DNA of 64,000 nt from a virus: positions 1-64,000 of IMG/VR virus record IMGVR_UViG_3300031718_000006; one strand, given 5' to 3'. Below are positions 48,926 to 56,264 of this stretch, piece after piece (within the stretch, counting starts at the first letter, position 1; every line of letters starts with the position of its first letter). The notes under the pieces are model-generated. The model did not search any database. It was given only the letters and a program-made list of their open reading frames with translations, and was not told the origin of the DNA. The translations under genes and the position numbers were made by a program.

Positions 48926-50781
48926 CTGACCTCCATAGTGCGTAACAGGGTTTCCATGCGATTGTGATAGGTTTCGTTAGACTTGACCCAATTCATTCCA
49001 GCTTCGCGGCAGAAATCACGCGCTTTATCATTTTCGAGAAGGAATTCGATGCGATCCTGAAGATGTCTCAGGTCTCCAGCGGGAAAAGTAATCAGCCCTG
49101 CATAGTCGAGCCCCTTGGAGGCTGGATGAACGAGAACTCCGCCGCGCCCCATTGTTTCCGGCACTCGATCACTCCAGTAGTAGTCCGACCCACCGAAGCA
49201 GGAATCTCCAACGACAACATTGATGGATGCATACAGGTCATTGAGGCTATCTCCTCTAATGCCTGTAAATATACGAAAACGTTCGCCATAAGCGCCTCGC
49301 AAAAACTCGATTAACTCGCCCCGAAATTTGTACTCTGGATGGTATCCTTCCGCGCCGACGAATCCGACATCGACCTTCCACTCATCTCGCGGAGTTCCGA
49401 TGAAGCAGTGACGTTTGGCGACTCCAGGTGGAAGCCATACGTGCTTAACGCCTTTCTCTTTGAAGCCCTCTTGATTTCCACCATCAGCAGTAAAAACTTT
49501 GTCAGTTCTCCAGAAAGGATGCTGTCCGATCTTCGCTTCCCGCTGGTCAAGAATGTTCAGACCCCAGTAGCGGTCTAGATGGAATGAACAGGTTTTAACC
49601 CGCTTGACTGCGAGTTTCTTCCAGAGATCATCGAGCGGCATCTTTCCGGGTGTAATCCATCCATGCGTGCTCACAAAAATCAGCAACGATACGTCACGGC
49701 ATCCGGTGTAGATTTCTTCGGTCGAGTCTTCGTTTTCCTGAAACGTAACGACCGGATGCCCCATGTCTCTCAACGTCCATGCAAGTTCGTTTTCGGTTGA
49801 GTGTTCGGCGCTGAAGTTCCCTAGAATTGCAATGGTCGGTTTGGTCATAACCTCGATTCTTGGCTTCAGGAACTCACCAAACAGCTTCTTGAACTCCGCA
49901 TTGCCTTTCTCAAACTTCGATCTCGCTTCACACTGCATTTTCGCAATGACGTGTGAAGGCTGCGCCAGCATCTTTGGCACCATTTCCCGAATATCCTTGG
50001 CGCTGACATCGTGTAAAGTCCCCATGTTCTTTTTGGTCTGCCGAATCGAAGGCACTTCAAACGGGGCTTTGATTTCAGCCATTGGGCCTGCGCCCGTTGT
50101 CAAAATCACCGCCCCAACCGACAAAGCTTCATGCAGAGCGTGCCCAAAACCTTCATAAGCAGAAGGCAGGACGTGGTAGAGATGGGAATTTTGCAATTCG
50201 ATAATCTGCTCATCCGTGGCGCGTTTGATAAAAGTGACTCCGGGCGTCTGTTCAAACGTCACAGTGGTGCTATTAGAGACCACGGTAAGCGGCGCGTCGG
50301 GTGCATCGAGTCCGTTCCAGTAGCGATACGATCTCCACGCCTCAATGACTGCGGGAGTATTACGGTAGCCGCTGTTTCCGCCGATATGCAGGAAGCGTTT
50401 CTGGCGTTTTACTTTCGTATCACGTTTGTCTTTGGTCAGGAATCCTACATACTCAACGCGAGGAAAGACCCCCCGGAGGGTCGATGCTGCCTCTCGGGTT
50501 TTGGCAAACACAATCTCGAAGTGGCGTTGAATCGGTCGAACATTTTCAGGGCGGAGCCATTCGCAATTCGCTAAGTACCAGCGTCGGGGAGCTAGGCCTA
50601 TCAGGACTTGATTAACGACCTCGAAGAAAATAGCGACATCGAAGTCCTTGCGCCCTTCCCACGGCAGATCGAATTGAATCAGTTCAACCTCATGGGATAG
50701 AGAAACCAAATAGTCGCGCAGAAGTTCCGCTTCGACCTGTAACCCGATGCCATTGAGATTTGAAATGATGGCGAAGTTCAT
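48922..50781 (-). CDS. Two-domain GT-B glycosyltransferase fusion
   Basis: 619 aa. Domain 1 (1-310): FLHIGGNSGYRNTPAVIEAW, then HVLPSAYEGFGHALHEALSV, a GT4 donor-binding motif (E..G...EA). Domain 2 (310-619) starts TKPTIAILGNFSAEHSTENEL and ends with SDRVPETMGRGGVLVHPASK, as in CgeB/GT4-like proteins. The fusion could make a disaccharide. First of the cassette. Confidence 0.8.
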   Translation of the reverse strand: MNFAIISNLNGIGLQVEAELLRDYLVSLSHEVELIQFDLPWEGRKDFDVAIFFEVVNQVLIGLAPRRWYLANCEWLRPENVRPIQRHFEIVFAKTREAASTLRGVFPRVEYVGFLTKDKRDTKVKRQKRFLHIGGNSGYRNTPAVIEAWRSYRYWNGLDAPDAPLTVVSNSTTVTFEQTPGVTFIKRATDEQIIELQNSHLYHVLPSAYEGFGHALHEALSVGAVILTTGAGPMAEIKAPFEVPSIRQTKKNMGTLHDVSAKDIREMVPKMLAQPSHVIAKMQCEARSKFEKGNAEFKKLFGEFLKPRIEVMTKPTIAILGNFSAEHSTENELAWTLRDMGHPVVTFQENEDSTEEIYTGCRDVSLLIFVSTHGWITPGKMPLDDLWKKLAVKRVKTCSFHLDRYWGLNILDQREAKIGQHPFWRTDKVFTADGGNQEGFKEKGVKHVWLPPGVAKRHCFIGTPRDEWKVDVGFVGAEGYHPEYKFRGELIEFLRGAYGERFRIFTGIRGDSLNDLYASINVVVGDSCFGGSDYYWSDRVPETMGRGGVLVHPASKGLDYAGLITFPAGDLRHLQDRIEFLLENDKARDFCREAGMNWVKSNETYHNRMETLLRTMEVR

Positions 50782-51350
50782 TTTGGCAAGTAGAAGTATT
50801 CCCGCTCATCCTTGGGAACATTCCCCAGATTCAAAAGCGCCCTAACAGGTATTCGGACTTTAAGCTTTCTGGTTCGCAGCACAACCAGAACCTCCGCGAC
50901 CTTACCCTTGATCTTGATTACCTCTCCGCAGAGCATATGTTCGGGGCCAAACAGAATCCTGACAAACGAAGTCTCCTGTATCCCAGCGGACCACTTCTCA
51001 GCTTCGGCCTCGGCTTGAACCTTGACGTTTCGCGCAAACTCATCCTCAATGGGCAAAATCTTGCCCTTAGCATCTGAGAGCGGCCCGACCACGCCGTAGA
51101 TACTGCCTAAACCTTTCAGGTCTTCGAGTTTCCGTGACCTTGCCAGTAGATATGGGGAAATCAGTTCTACCCCGGAAAGGTCTTTGGATTTAACGGGAAA
51201 TAGTAACTGGAAAGGTTCGCCGGAGAGTCTAGACTTGGCCCAGCGTGAAATATGCAGGGTAACTTCTTCGATTCGCGCTTCTGATACCAATTCAACAGCA
51301 ACCCAAGGCAGATTCGTAAGTAGAGACACTCTGCCCTGTTGAATCAGCAT
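50778..51350 (-). CDS. Possible NusG-like protein (NGN plus KOW)
   Basis: 190 aa, close to NusG length. A start ending VELISPYLLARSRKLEDL and LKGLGSIYGVVGP resembles the NGN-domain PGYxLV...xxVxGVxGF region. The C-terminal third SFVRILFGPEHMLCGEVIKI and LVVLRTRKLKVRIPVRALLN resembles a KOW domain (G-P at the turn, VxI end). Neither is a perfect match. Phage NusG-like factors alter termination. The upstream gene may be sigma-like, suggesting a transcription-switch pair. Confidence 0.45.
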   Translation of the reverse strand: MLIQQGRVSLLTNLPWVAVELVSEARIEEVTLHISRWAKSRLSGEPFQLLFPVKSKDLSGVELISPYLLARSRKLEDLKGLGSIYGVVGPLSDAKGKILPIEDEFARNVKVQAEAEAEKWSAGIQETSFVRILFGPEHMLCGEVIKIKGKVAEVLVVLRTRKLKVRIPVRALLNLGNVPKDEREYFYLPK

Positions 51351-51889
51351 CCTTTTCCTATCGGCCCGTCAGTAGTCATGGGGGCAAAGCACTGCTCGAA
51401 TTCTTCATGGGTAATCGAAATTGAAAACGATCCGAGAATTTCCGGTTCTTTGATTGTCAGGGGTTTTGGGTGGTCACGGTTGGCGGCAAACTTAAGCATC
51501 TTCTGGTAAGCGTCGGAGGCTATGGCGGCATCGCCGTTAGCCAGAATTTCGCAGATAGCTTCAGTACCCAGCGAAATTCCTTCCCAGAATGACCCATTCC
51601 ACCCTCCCATCAGCCGTGCAATCTGCTTGTAGGTTCTGCCGAGAAGGTAATACTGGAAGAAGATGTCCTGAATTGAATGTGGAAGATAGCTGACGAGTTC
51701 TAAAAACCTTGCCGGATTCTCGACTGCTAGGTTTGCAATCGCCAAAGACCTGTCGAGAGTAGCGTCGGTTTCAAACGAAAGCAGGCTTCGTCCCGCCAGG
51801 GACGCTTCGGGATCGCGGGCAAACAGTTCTACCGCCCGTGATTCAGAGTTCATTTCGTATGCCGATTGTGGTTTTTGAATATCGTCCAT
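51344..51889 (-). CDS. Possible sigma-70 region-4-like protein
   Basis: 181 aa. The segment LPHSIQDIFFQYYLLGRTYK, QIARLMGGWN resembles sigma region 4 (LPxxxxxxFxLYYLxGxSYxEIAxxLG). No clear region 2. Predicted transcription starts at its ATG (7 bases after an extended -10), so the mRNA is probably leaderless. It overlaps the NusG-like gene (ATGCTGA). Might direct late transcription; HTH protein of other kind is the alternative. Confidence 0.45.
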   Translation of the reverse strand: MDDIQKPQSAYEMNSESRAVELFARDPEASLAGRSLLSFETDATLDRSLAIANLAVENPARFLELVSYLPHSIQDIFFQYYLLGRTYKQIARLMGGWNGSFWEGISLGTEAICEILANGDAAIASDAYQKMLKFAANRDHPKPLTIKEPEILGSFSISITHEEFEQCFAPMTTDGPIGKGC

Positions 51890-51896
51890 ACGGCGG

Positions 51897-51905
51897 AGTC
51901 TAGCA
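51897..51905 (-). promoter_or_regulatory. Extended -10 promoter for the sigma-like gene
   Basis: TGC plus TAGACT (minus strand), then CCGCCGT and the ATG at 51889. TTGACG lies 13 bp upstream, too near for a normal -35. It would produce a leaderless transcript reading toward the glycosyltransferases. Confidence 0.5.
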
Positions 51906-51929
51906 CTTTAGTTACCGTCAAATCTAGAA

Positions 51930-51962
51930 AGACCCGACGCGGAGGTAATCTCGGTCGGGTCT
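51930..51962. terminator. Nine-bp hairpin terminator
   Basis: AGACCCGAC (51930-51938) and GTCGGGTCT (51954-51962), loop 15. On the minus strand it is followed by TTTC. It is six bases past the stop of the Acb2-like gene and separates it from the sigma-like gene's promoter. Confidence 0.65.
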
Positions 51963-51967
51963 TTACC

Positions 51968-52324
51968 TTACAAGCCGCGTCCGTTAAGCGCGATCCCAGC
52001 ATTCGCCCACATCACCGCCGCACGCACGAAGCTGAGAGCCGTCCGTTTGTCATCTCCCCACGGTGCATGACGGTCGATTACCCGAGCGAACGTTTTGGCT
52101 GCTTCGCGGATTTCCACATAGTGTGGAATTGCCGCAGGGTCATTGTGGTAGGTGAAAACGTCGTCAATCGGGTCGCGCGGATTGAGTATGTTATCTCCCG
52201 GCATCGCTGTTTGGATTGGCGCGTAGGCTTTCTCTTGGCACGCTTGACCCACTCCGCCCCTCAGTTGATCCGCCTCATAATCGAGAGCGGATATTTGCTT
52301 TTCTATTTGCTGCAAACGGCTCAT
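51968..52324 (-). CDS. Acb2-like anti-CBASS cyclic nucleotide sponge
   Basis: 118 aa from ATG 52324 (AAAGGGGAAC). After a coiled N-terminal part (LQQIEKQISALDYEADQLRG) comes the family block: DDVFTYHNDPAAIPHYVEIR, AAKTFARVIDRHAPWGDDKR, AAVMWANAGIALNG. The FTYH...YxxIRxxAKxxAxxI...AVMxANAxIA pattern is that of Acb2/Vs.4 (DUF7681-type) proteins, which bind the cyclic oligonucleotides made by CBASS defence. The Tyr in FTYH and the Lys of AAK correspond to ligand-binding positions as I recall. The N-terminal extension is about 45 residues. Confidence 0.7.
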   Translation of the reverse strand: MSRLQQIEKQISALDYEADQLRGGVGQACQEKAYAPIQTAMPGDNILNPRDPIDDVFTYHNDPAAIPHYVEIREAAKTFARVIDRHAPWGDDKRTALSFVRAAVMWANAGIALNGRGL

Positions 52325-52335
52325 TTGTTCCCCTT

Positions 52336-52542
52336 TCAATTTGGCTCTGACTTTGAAATAAACTCCCGCATCATGTTGCACACATCCTGACGTTGGCAGT
52401 TCGCCGTGTAAAACATGCTCCCCGCTTCCCCAAACTCCGCGATCAGCAATGCGAATCCAAAACCATCCGGCATCGTTTCGCGTAAGCGGTCGCCAATATC
52501 CTTCAGCCTTTTCTCCACTTCAGGATTGCGAACTTCAAACAT
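52336..52542 (-). CDS. Small phage protein (68 aa)
   Basis: MFEVRNPEVEKRLKDIGDRL, a helix followed by strands FGFALLIAEFGEAGSMFYTA and NCQRQDVCNMMREFI. This pattern (F-x-LLxxEFG...FYxAN..R..) is common in small phage proteins near Acb2-like genes. The ATG overlaps the previous stop. Function unknown. Confidence 0.6.
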   Translation of the reverse strand: MFEVRNPEVEKRLKDIGDRLRETMPDGFGFALLIAEFGEAGSMFYTANCQRQDVCNMMREFISKSEPN

Positions 52543-53095
52543 TGATTGCGTCCTTTCCGCCTGGAGTAGCTTCTGGCTTCGGCTTTTCAGCCCACATCAA
52601 CCTGTAGCCTTCAAGCATGACCGGATTGAAATCGTCCTTATCGGTAATGTCCCAAAGCTCCCCATTCTTCATGCGGAAGATGACTTTAACCCCTTGCAGC
52701 ATGGTATGGAGATTTTTGACCCACTGCTCAAGGTTTATCGGGTAAGGGATAATATCGAGTTTCTGCGGGTCGCGGCCTGCATTTCTGGCAATCGAAGGCA
52801 CGTTGAAAACCAACCGTTGCAGCCATGCTTCCATCCTGCGGTTGGCAAAATACCTGCGGTAGTTCTCATAATCCCACGCGCTCAGAACCTCAGCCGCGTC
52901 GAACTTGCTCCCTAGCCGGATGTTCTGCTCAAACAGTTCGGGCACAGGGATCATCAGGTTGGTCAGGATTCCATTGTCCAGACTCTTTAGGTTGATGCGG
53001 ATGTAGGTCTTAAATTCTCCCCGCACGATTACCACGTCGATGATCTGCCCGAAATGCGCTTCCGGATTATGCTCCGGCTTAGGCTTGATGAACAT
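52535..53095 (-). CDS. Hypothetical protein (186 aa)
   Basis: MFIKPKPEHNPEAHFGQIID, strands (VVIVRGEFKTYIRINLKSLD) and helical middle (YENYRRYFANRRMEAWLQRL), end rich in Pro/Lys. Start overlaps the previous stop (TGATG). No family recognised. Confidence 0.55.
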   Translation of the reverse strand: MFIKPKPEHNPEAHFGQIIDVVIVRGEFKTYIRINLKSLDNGILTNLMIPVPELFEQNIRLGSKFDAAEVLSAWDYENYRRYFANRRMEAWLQRLVFNVPSIARNAGRDPQKLDIIPYPINLEQWVKNLHTMLQGVKVIFRMKNGELWDITDKDDFNPVMLEGYRLMWAEKPKPEATPGGKDAINV

Positions 53096-53463
53096 CAAAT
53101 CCCCCGACTCGCATCTTTGAACCCTGTGGCTTTACAAAGCTGGCACCCGTAGATTGTGCAGGTCTTGAAACGGTGGGCGGCCCCCACGCTCGGAGCGTTC
53201 ACAACTTCTCGAACCTCATAGCATTCAGGCACTCTGAACTCTCTTTTGGTCTCCGCCGCCTCCGCGATCTGCTCAATCGTTACCGGCTCGTCCGGCTCCT
53301 CGACCTGCTTTTTCTCCCACACCCGATCCCAAACCGCCGCCCGCAACGCCAAGGAAACAAACTCCTTCTGACTCAACTTCTCCGCCGCACACTTCTTCTG
53401 CACCAAATGCAATAGCTTCGGCGTCACCACTACGTTAATGTTCGGCCCCTTGTGTTTTGCCAA
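53095..53463 (-). CDS. RHH-like protein with Cys/His tail (122 aa)
   Basis: TTG start with GGAGGGAG in front. N-terminal MAKHKGPNINVVVTPKLLHL, QKKCAAEKLSQKEFVSLALR looks like a ribbon-helix-helix; then acidic middle and C-terminal CTIYGCQLCK that may bind zinc. Could be a repressor of its own operon, which starts about 400 bases upstream. No firm family. Confidence 0.5.
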   Translation of the reverse strand: MAKHKGPNINVVVTPKLLHLVQKKCAAEKLSQKEFVSLALRAAVWDRVWEKKQVEEPDEPVTIEQIAEAAETKREFRVPECYEVREVVNAPSVGAAHRFKTCTIYGCQLCKATGFKDASRGI

Positions 53464-53464
53464 A

Positions 53465-53635
53465 CTACTCCCTCCAAATAAGCAGCATCGAACAGATTGC
53501 GGCCACTCCTACGCAGGTCAAAAATCCGACCGCGCATATATAAAACCACACGCCTTGGGGCTGTCCGGTTAGCAACAATAGGACAATAAAGGCCAAAACT
53601 CCAGAACTTGCCAATACGCGGTCGCTGGTTCTCAT
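53465..53635 (-). CDS. Two-span membrane protein (56 aa)
   Basis: SSGVLAFIVLLLLTG and FYICAVGFLTCVGVAAIC are hydrophobic segments on either side of a short QPQGVW turn. ATG follows the previous TAG directly. Unknown function. Confidence 0.55.
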   Translation of the reverse strand: MRTSDRVLASSGVLAFIVLLLLTGQPQGVWFYICAVGFLTCVGVAAICSMLLIWRE

Positions 53636-53815
53636 CTACTTCGGCTCCCGCTTCGTCAAACACGCCGTCGGAAACTGACACGAATGCGGACTCCCGTCAT
53701 GCACCCAAGTCGTCACTACCCAACCCAAATGACCAAGCCGCTCTACCGTCATCCTCGGACTCCCACTCTTCAACCACACCACATCACCAACCTCAAACCC
53801 TTTTTCCTTCGCCAT
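53636..53815 (-). CDS. DUF2158-like (YodC-type) protein (59 aa)
   Basis: FEVGDVVWLKSGSPRMTVER ... WVHDGSPHSCQFPTACLTK. The VGDVVxLKSGSPxMTV opening is diagnostic of the DUF2158 beta-barrel family, often carried by phages; role unknown. First gene after the promoter at 53859. Confidence 0.8.
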   Translation of the reverse strand: MAKEKGFEVGDVVWLKSGSPRMTVERLGHLGWVVTTWVHDGSPHSCQFPTACLTKREPK

Positions 53816-53858
53816 TCGTATAACTACCGCCTTTTCAATACTTCACAGACTCCCACGT

Positions 53859-53887
53859 AATCTATACCGCTTAGCACACTTAGTCAA
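53859..53887 (-). promoter_or_regulatory. Sigma70-type promoter for the 53.8 kb operon
   Basis: -35 TTGACT (53882-53887), spacer 17 bp, -10 TAGATT (53859-53864), minus strand. The predicted leader is about 35 bases, with AAGGCGG before the DUF2158 gene. The gap 53888-54080 holds no gene that I can see. Confidence 0.65.
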
Positions 53888-54080
53888 GCTGTTTTCGGGA
53901 CGTATCACAGATGGGTGCGCGCAGGAGTCCCAGCGTCTCTATCAAAGGGAATACCCGTATCCGGTCGAGCTTCTAGCCTGAAGATATTCCGCGCCCAAGG
54001 GGCCGTAGTGAGGCTGCAGGAGTTGCGGAAGGGTCTGAGGCTGGGTAAGTTACACTGATGCGCTGTAGGACAATGTAGCT

Positions 54081-54473
54081 CTATAGCCAGCCCTTTAGTC
54101 TGCGGTCAGTGCGAGTGAAAGCTAGATTGCAGTCATTGCAGCCCCAGCCATCTTTGTGTCGGACTAGGATGTGCTCCTGGCAAGCTGGACATAATGGTCC
54201 GCCTGGTTCGGGATCGTTCGCCGGATCGATTGGAGTTTCCCGGTCGGAGTCTAAATCAATTCCTGCTGCGATGCGTTCAAGCTTCTCCCGAATTTCTCCC
54301 GCCGAAGGTTCTGGTAGTTTTGGCTGAGCTGCCGGCTTGTTAACTTTGCCGGAGTTCCATTGCCGGCTTCTACATCCTCTTTTGGGACAAGACTCCGGTT
54401 CCTCTGGAGTTCGCTGAATCCATCGCCAGCCGCATTGGTCACACTCGTTAACTTCGCATTGAATCTTCGTCAT
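54081..54473 (-). CDS. Double zinc-ribbon protein (130 aa)
   Basis: ATG 54473 touches the first of four palindromes. Zinc site 1: CDQCGWRWIQRTPEEPESCP plus RGC; site 2: CPACQEHI and CNDCNLAF. The middle is Pro/Glu rich. Two ribbons and the operator repeats at its start make it a candidate for an autoregulated DNA-binding or replication-initiation factor, though no HTH is visible. Confidence 0.6.
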   Translation of the reverse strand: MTKIQCEVNECDQCGWRWIQRTPEEPESCPKRGCRSRQWNSGKVNKPAAQPKLPEPSAGEIREKLERIAAGIDLDSDRETPIDPANDPEPGGPLCPACQEHILVRHKDGWGCNDCNLAFTRTDRRLKGWL

Positions 54474-54555
54474 GTGTGCAGTGTACACAGACAGCGTGTG
54501 CAGAGTACACAGGATTCGTGTACCGAGTACACATAAAGATGTGTGCAGAGTACAC
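54474..54555. repeat. Four phased 15-bp palindromes
   Basis: 54474-54488, 54496-54510, 54518-54532 and 54541-54555. Consensus GTGTRC-NNN-GTACAC; copy 3 (GTGTAC CGA GTACAC) is a perfect palindrome, the others differ by one base. Starts are 22, 22 and 23 bp apart, about two helical turns. It directly abuts the ATG at 54473. Either multimeric operators or replication iterons. Confidence 0.8.
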
Positions 54556-54834
54556 ACTTGGTCCTAACGGTACCACTTGGCCGCCATGCAACTCGCTCCG
54601 TTCACGCCCAACCATCCGCCAGTTTTCGGCCGCTTACAGCAAGCTTTCAGGCGATTGAAACAGGGCGATGCTATTTAGATTCAACGTTTTGCGTTTAGTG
54701 AGTTAGATTTCAGGCTTGAACTGACTGTAAATCGAGAGTCTGAATTGAAGGGAAAAGCCTTTTGAAGCTGAGAATCTAGTGATTGCTGATAACAAAGGGT
54801 TTTGAGTCTATAAAAGCTTAGTGACCTGCAAGGG
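54556..54834. other. AT-rich gap without a clear gene
   Basis: Between the palindromes and a terminator. A 30-codon plus-strand frame (MQLAPFTPNHPPVFGRLQQA) at about 54586 has no ribosome site. The right half is AT-rich with several AAAA/TTTT tracts, which would suit a DNA-unwinding element if the palindromes are iterons. Confidence 0.4.
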
Positions 54835-54866
54835 AAAGAAAAGCCCTACGATGTTCTGTAGGGCTT
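54835..54866 (-). terminator. Rho-independent terminator
   Basis: Minus strand AAGCCCTAC/GTAGGGCTT (nine pairs, loop of eight) followed by TTTCTTTC. It ends the unit of the metalloprotease-like gene and its two followers. Confidence 0.8.
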
Positions 54867-54886
54867 GAGGTTTAGATTGTGCGAGG

Positions 54887-55066
54887 TTATAGGTTTTGGT
54901 CTCCGAAGAACGTACCGATATCTGGGTCGCTTTCGTTGTCTTCGGAGACGATATAGAACCGTTCTTCAACGTGATCTGCGGGCTTTAGGGCCTTGTTTGC
55001 TTCGTCCCTGACCGTTTGGGCTGCTTTGCGTGCATCGGTCTCTGGGAGGGCGATTACCGTGCACGT
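54887..55066 (-). CDS. 59-aa protein without a normal start codon
   Basis: The frame reads CTVIALPETDARKAAQTVRD, EANKALKPADHVEERFYIV, and ends SDPDIGTFFGDQNL: clearly protein-like. Upstream the frame has no ATG, GTG or TTG before a TGA. An ACG (55064-55066) has AGGGGG six bases before it and overlaps the previous TAA. Alternatively the GGGGG run just before the TAA of the membrane gene allows a -1 slip that would fuse this part to that protein. Confidence 0.5.
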   Translation of the reverse strand, partial: TCTVIALPETDARKAAQTVRDEANKALKPADHVEERFYIVSEDNESDPDIGTFFGDQNL

Positions 55067-55302
55067 TAGTCGCCCCCTAGAGAAGATGGGAACAACCGAT
55101 CAGCGCAAACGTCACAGAACAATTCTGTAAACTTGTACGCTATTGCAACCATACCTAACCGTCCTTCATGCCAAACAACGATTAAGCAGATAATCGCTAG
55201 CAATACCGCGATGTGGACCACTACCCGATGACGTTTGACCGCTTTCGCGATTGGCTGAACTATGGGAATAACCTTGGGAGCAAGCTTTGCGGTAATGTTC
55301 AT
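55066..55302 (-). CDS. Membrane protein (78 aa)
   Basis: MNITAKLAPKVIPIVQPIAK, basic stretch AVKRHR, then a span VHIAVLLAIICLIVV; C-terminus with CDVC and SSLGGD. The last codons (CTA GGG GGC GAC TAA) hold a GGGGG run suitable for slippage. ATG overlaps the HEXXH gene (ATGA). Unknown role. Confidence 0.6.
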   Translation of the reverse strand: MNITAKLAPKVIPIVQPIAKAVKRHRVVVHIAVLLAIICLIVVWHEGRLGMVAIAYKFTELFCDVCADRLFPSSLGGD

Positions 55303-56264
55303 CGGAGAACCTCCACGAAAGATTGCAGTTCAGCCCATCCTGTAATCGCAGCAATGACCGCGATAACCATCAATTCGACCGTGAGCCGCAAGCCCGCACG
55401 TCTGATTAGCAATGGTTCCTCCGGTTCGTCGGTATCTTCGTCCGGTTCAGGTAATGCCCAGCAATAACCTCCGTCATCTTCCCAGCGGTTCAGGTCTTTT
55501 TCTGAAGGTTCGCAGAAAAGCCGCGAAATCGCTTCGCTGTAACCTAGCTGATCTTTGATTGGCAGTAGTTCGCCGTAAAGCTCATCCGTAGTCATAGTCC
55601 AGCAATGGGAAGGCCCAGAGCCTAAACCGTGGAACTGCTGTACACTCGCTTGCTCCCACAGGGACAATTCCGTCCAAGGTCTAGTCTGGCATGGCTGAAG
55701 ACCTAACAGGAGTGCATACCAACCGCGTTCCCTGATCGTTAGGCCGTCCCACCATTCGCCACTTGTGGGAGGTTCTGCTTTGTACAAACGCGCCCAATGA
55801 TGTTCAAGTGTCGGTACCGGAGGAAGTAACCCAGCAAGCGGAGATTCGCCTAACATGTAACCTTTCAGGGCTGAATCCCTGATTTTCTTGTCCAAGTCTG
55901 GGTTAACCTTTTCAGCCAAGTACCATGCGTCTTGCTCTGCTGGTAGCCTTACTCCAGCTTGCGCTAAAAGTGGGTTATGGCTGGGAATCCTGAACAATCG
56001 GCAAAGATAGTGCCCAATTTCATGAGCAACTATCGTTAGGCCGTCATTGATAGTCATCGTATGCCCCAGAATCTTCGAATCCACATCGGGAGCTAGGATA
56101 ATGCGGTTTTCCCCTTGGAAATTGTCGGTACGGCTAGGCATTGTCCCGCCGGTAGTGTCCAGATAAAAACTAACTTCTCCGATTTTCTTCATTTTACTGC
56201 TAGGTACTGGGTTCTCCGCATCATGCTTTGAGACTTCTACCGATACCGCTTTAACTTTTGACAT
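55299..56264 (-). CDS. Membrane-anchored HEXXH zinc-metalloprotease-like protein
   Basis: 321 aa. TIVAHEIGHYLCRLF near residue 80 is an HEXXH zinc motif; about 35 residues later EQDAWYLAEKV provides an E-x-x-A-type third ligand, as in ImmA/IrrE-type peptidases. The C-terminus is LTVELMVIAVIAAITGW, a transmembrane anchor, after an acidic DEDTDEPEEP stretch. AAAGG precedes the start. Cleavage target unknown. It could cut host membrane or regulatory proteins, or a phage repressor. Confidence 0.65.
   Translation of the reverse strand: MSKVKAVSVEVSKHDAENPVPSSKMKKIGEVSFYLDTTGGTMPSRTDNFQGENRIILAPDVDSKILGHTMTINDGLTIVAHEIGHYLCRLFRIPSHNPLLAQAGVRLPAEQDAWYLAEKVNPDLDKKIRDSALKGYMLGESPLAGLLPPVPTLEHHWARLYKAEPPTSGEWWDGLTIRERGWYALLLGLQPCQTRPWTELSLWEQASVQQFHGLGSGPSHCWTMTTDELYGELLPIKDQLGYSEAISRLFCEPSEKDLNRWEDDGGYCWALPEPDEDTDEPEEPLLIRRAGLRLTVELMVIAVIAAITGWAELQSFVEVLR

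Noticed and set aside
53430-53681. 83-codon minus-strand frame
   Set aside because: Two short genes (53465-53635 and 53636-53815) in other frames have better starts, a membrane pattern and a DUF2158 match.
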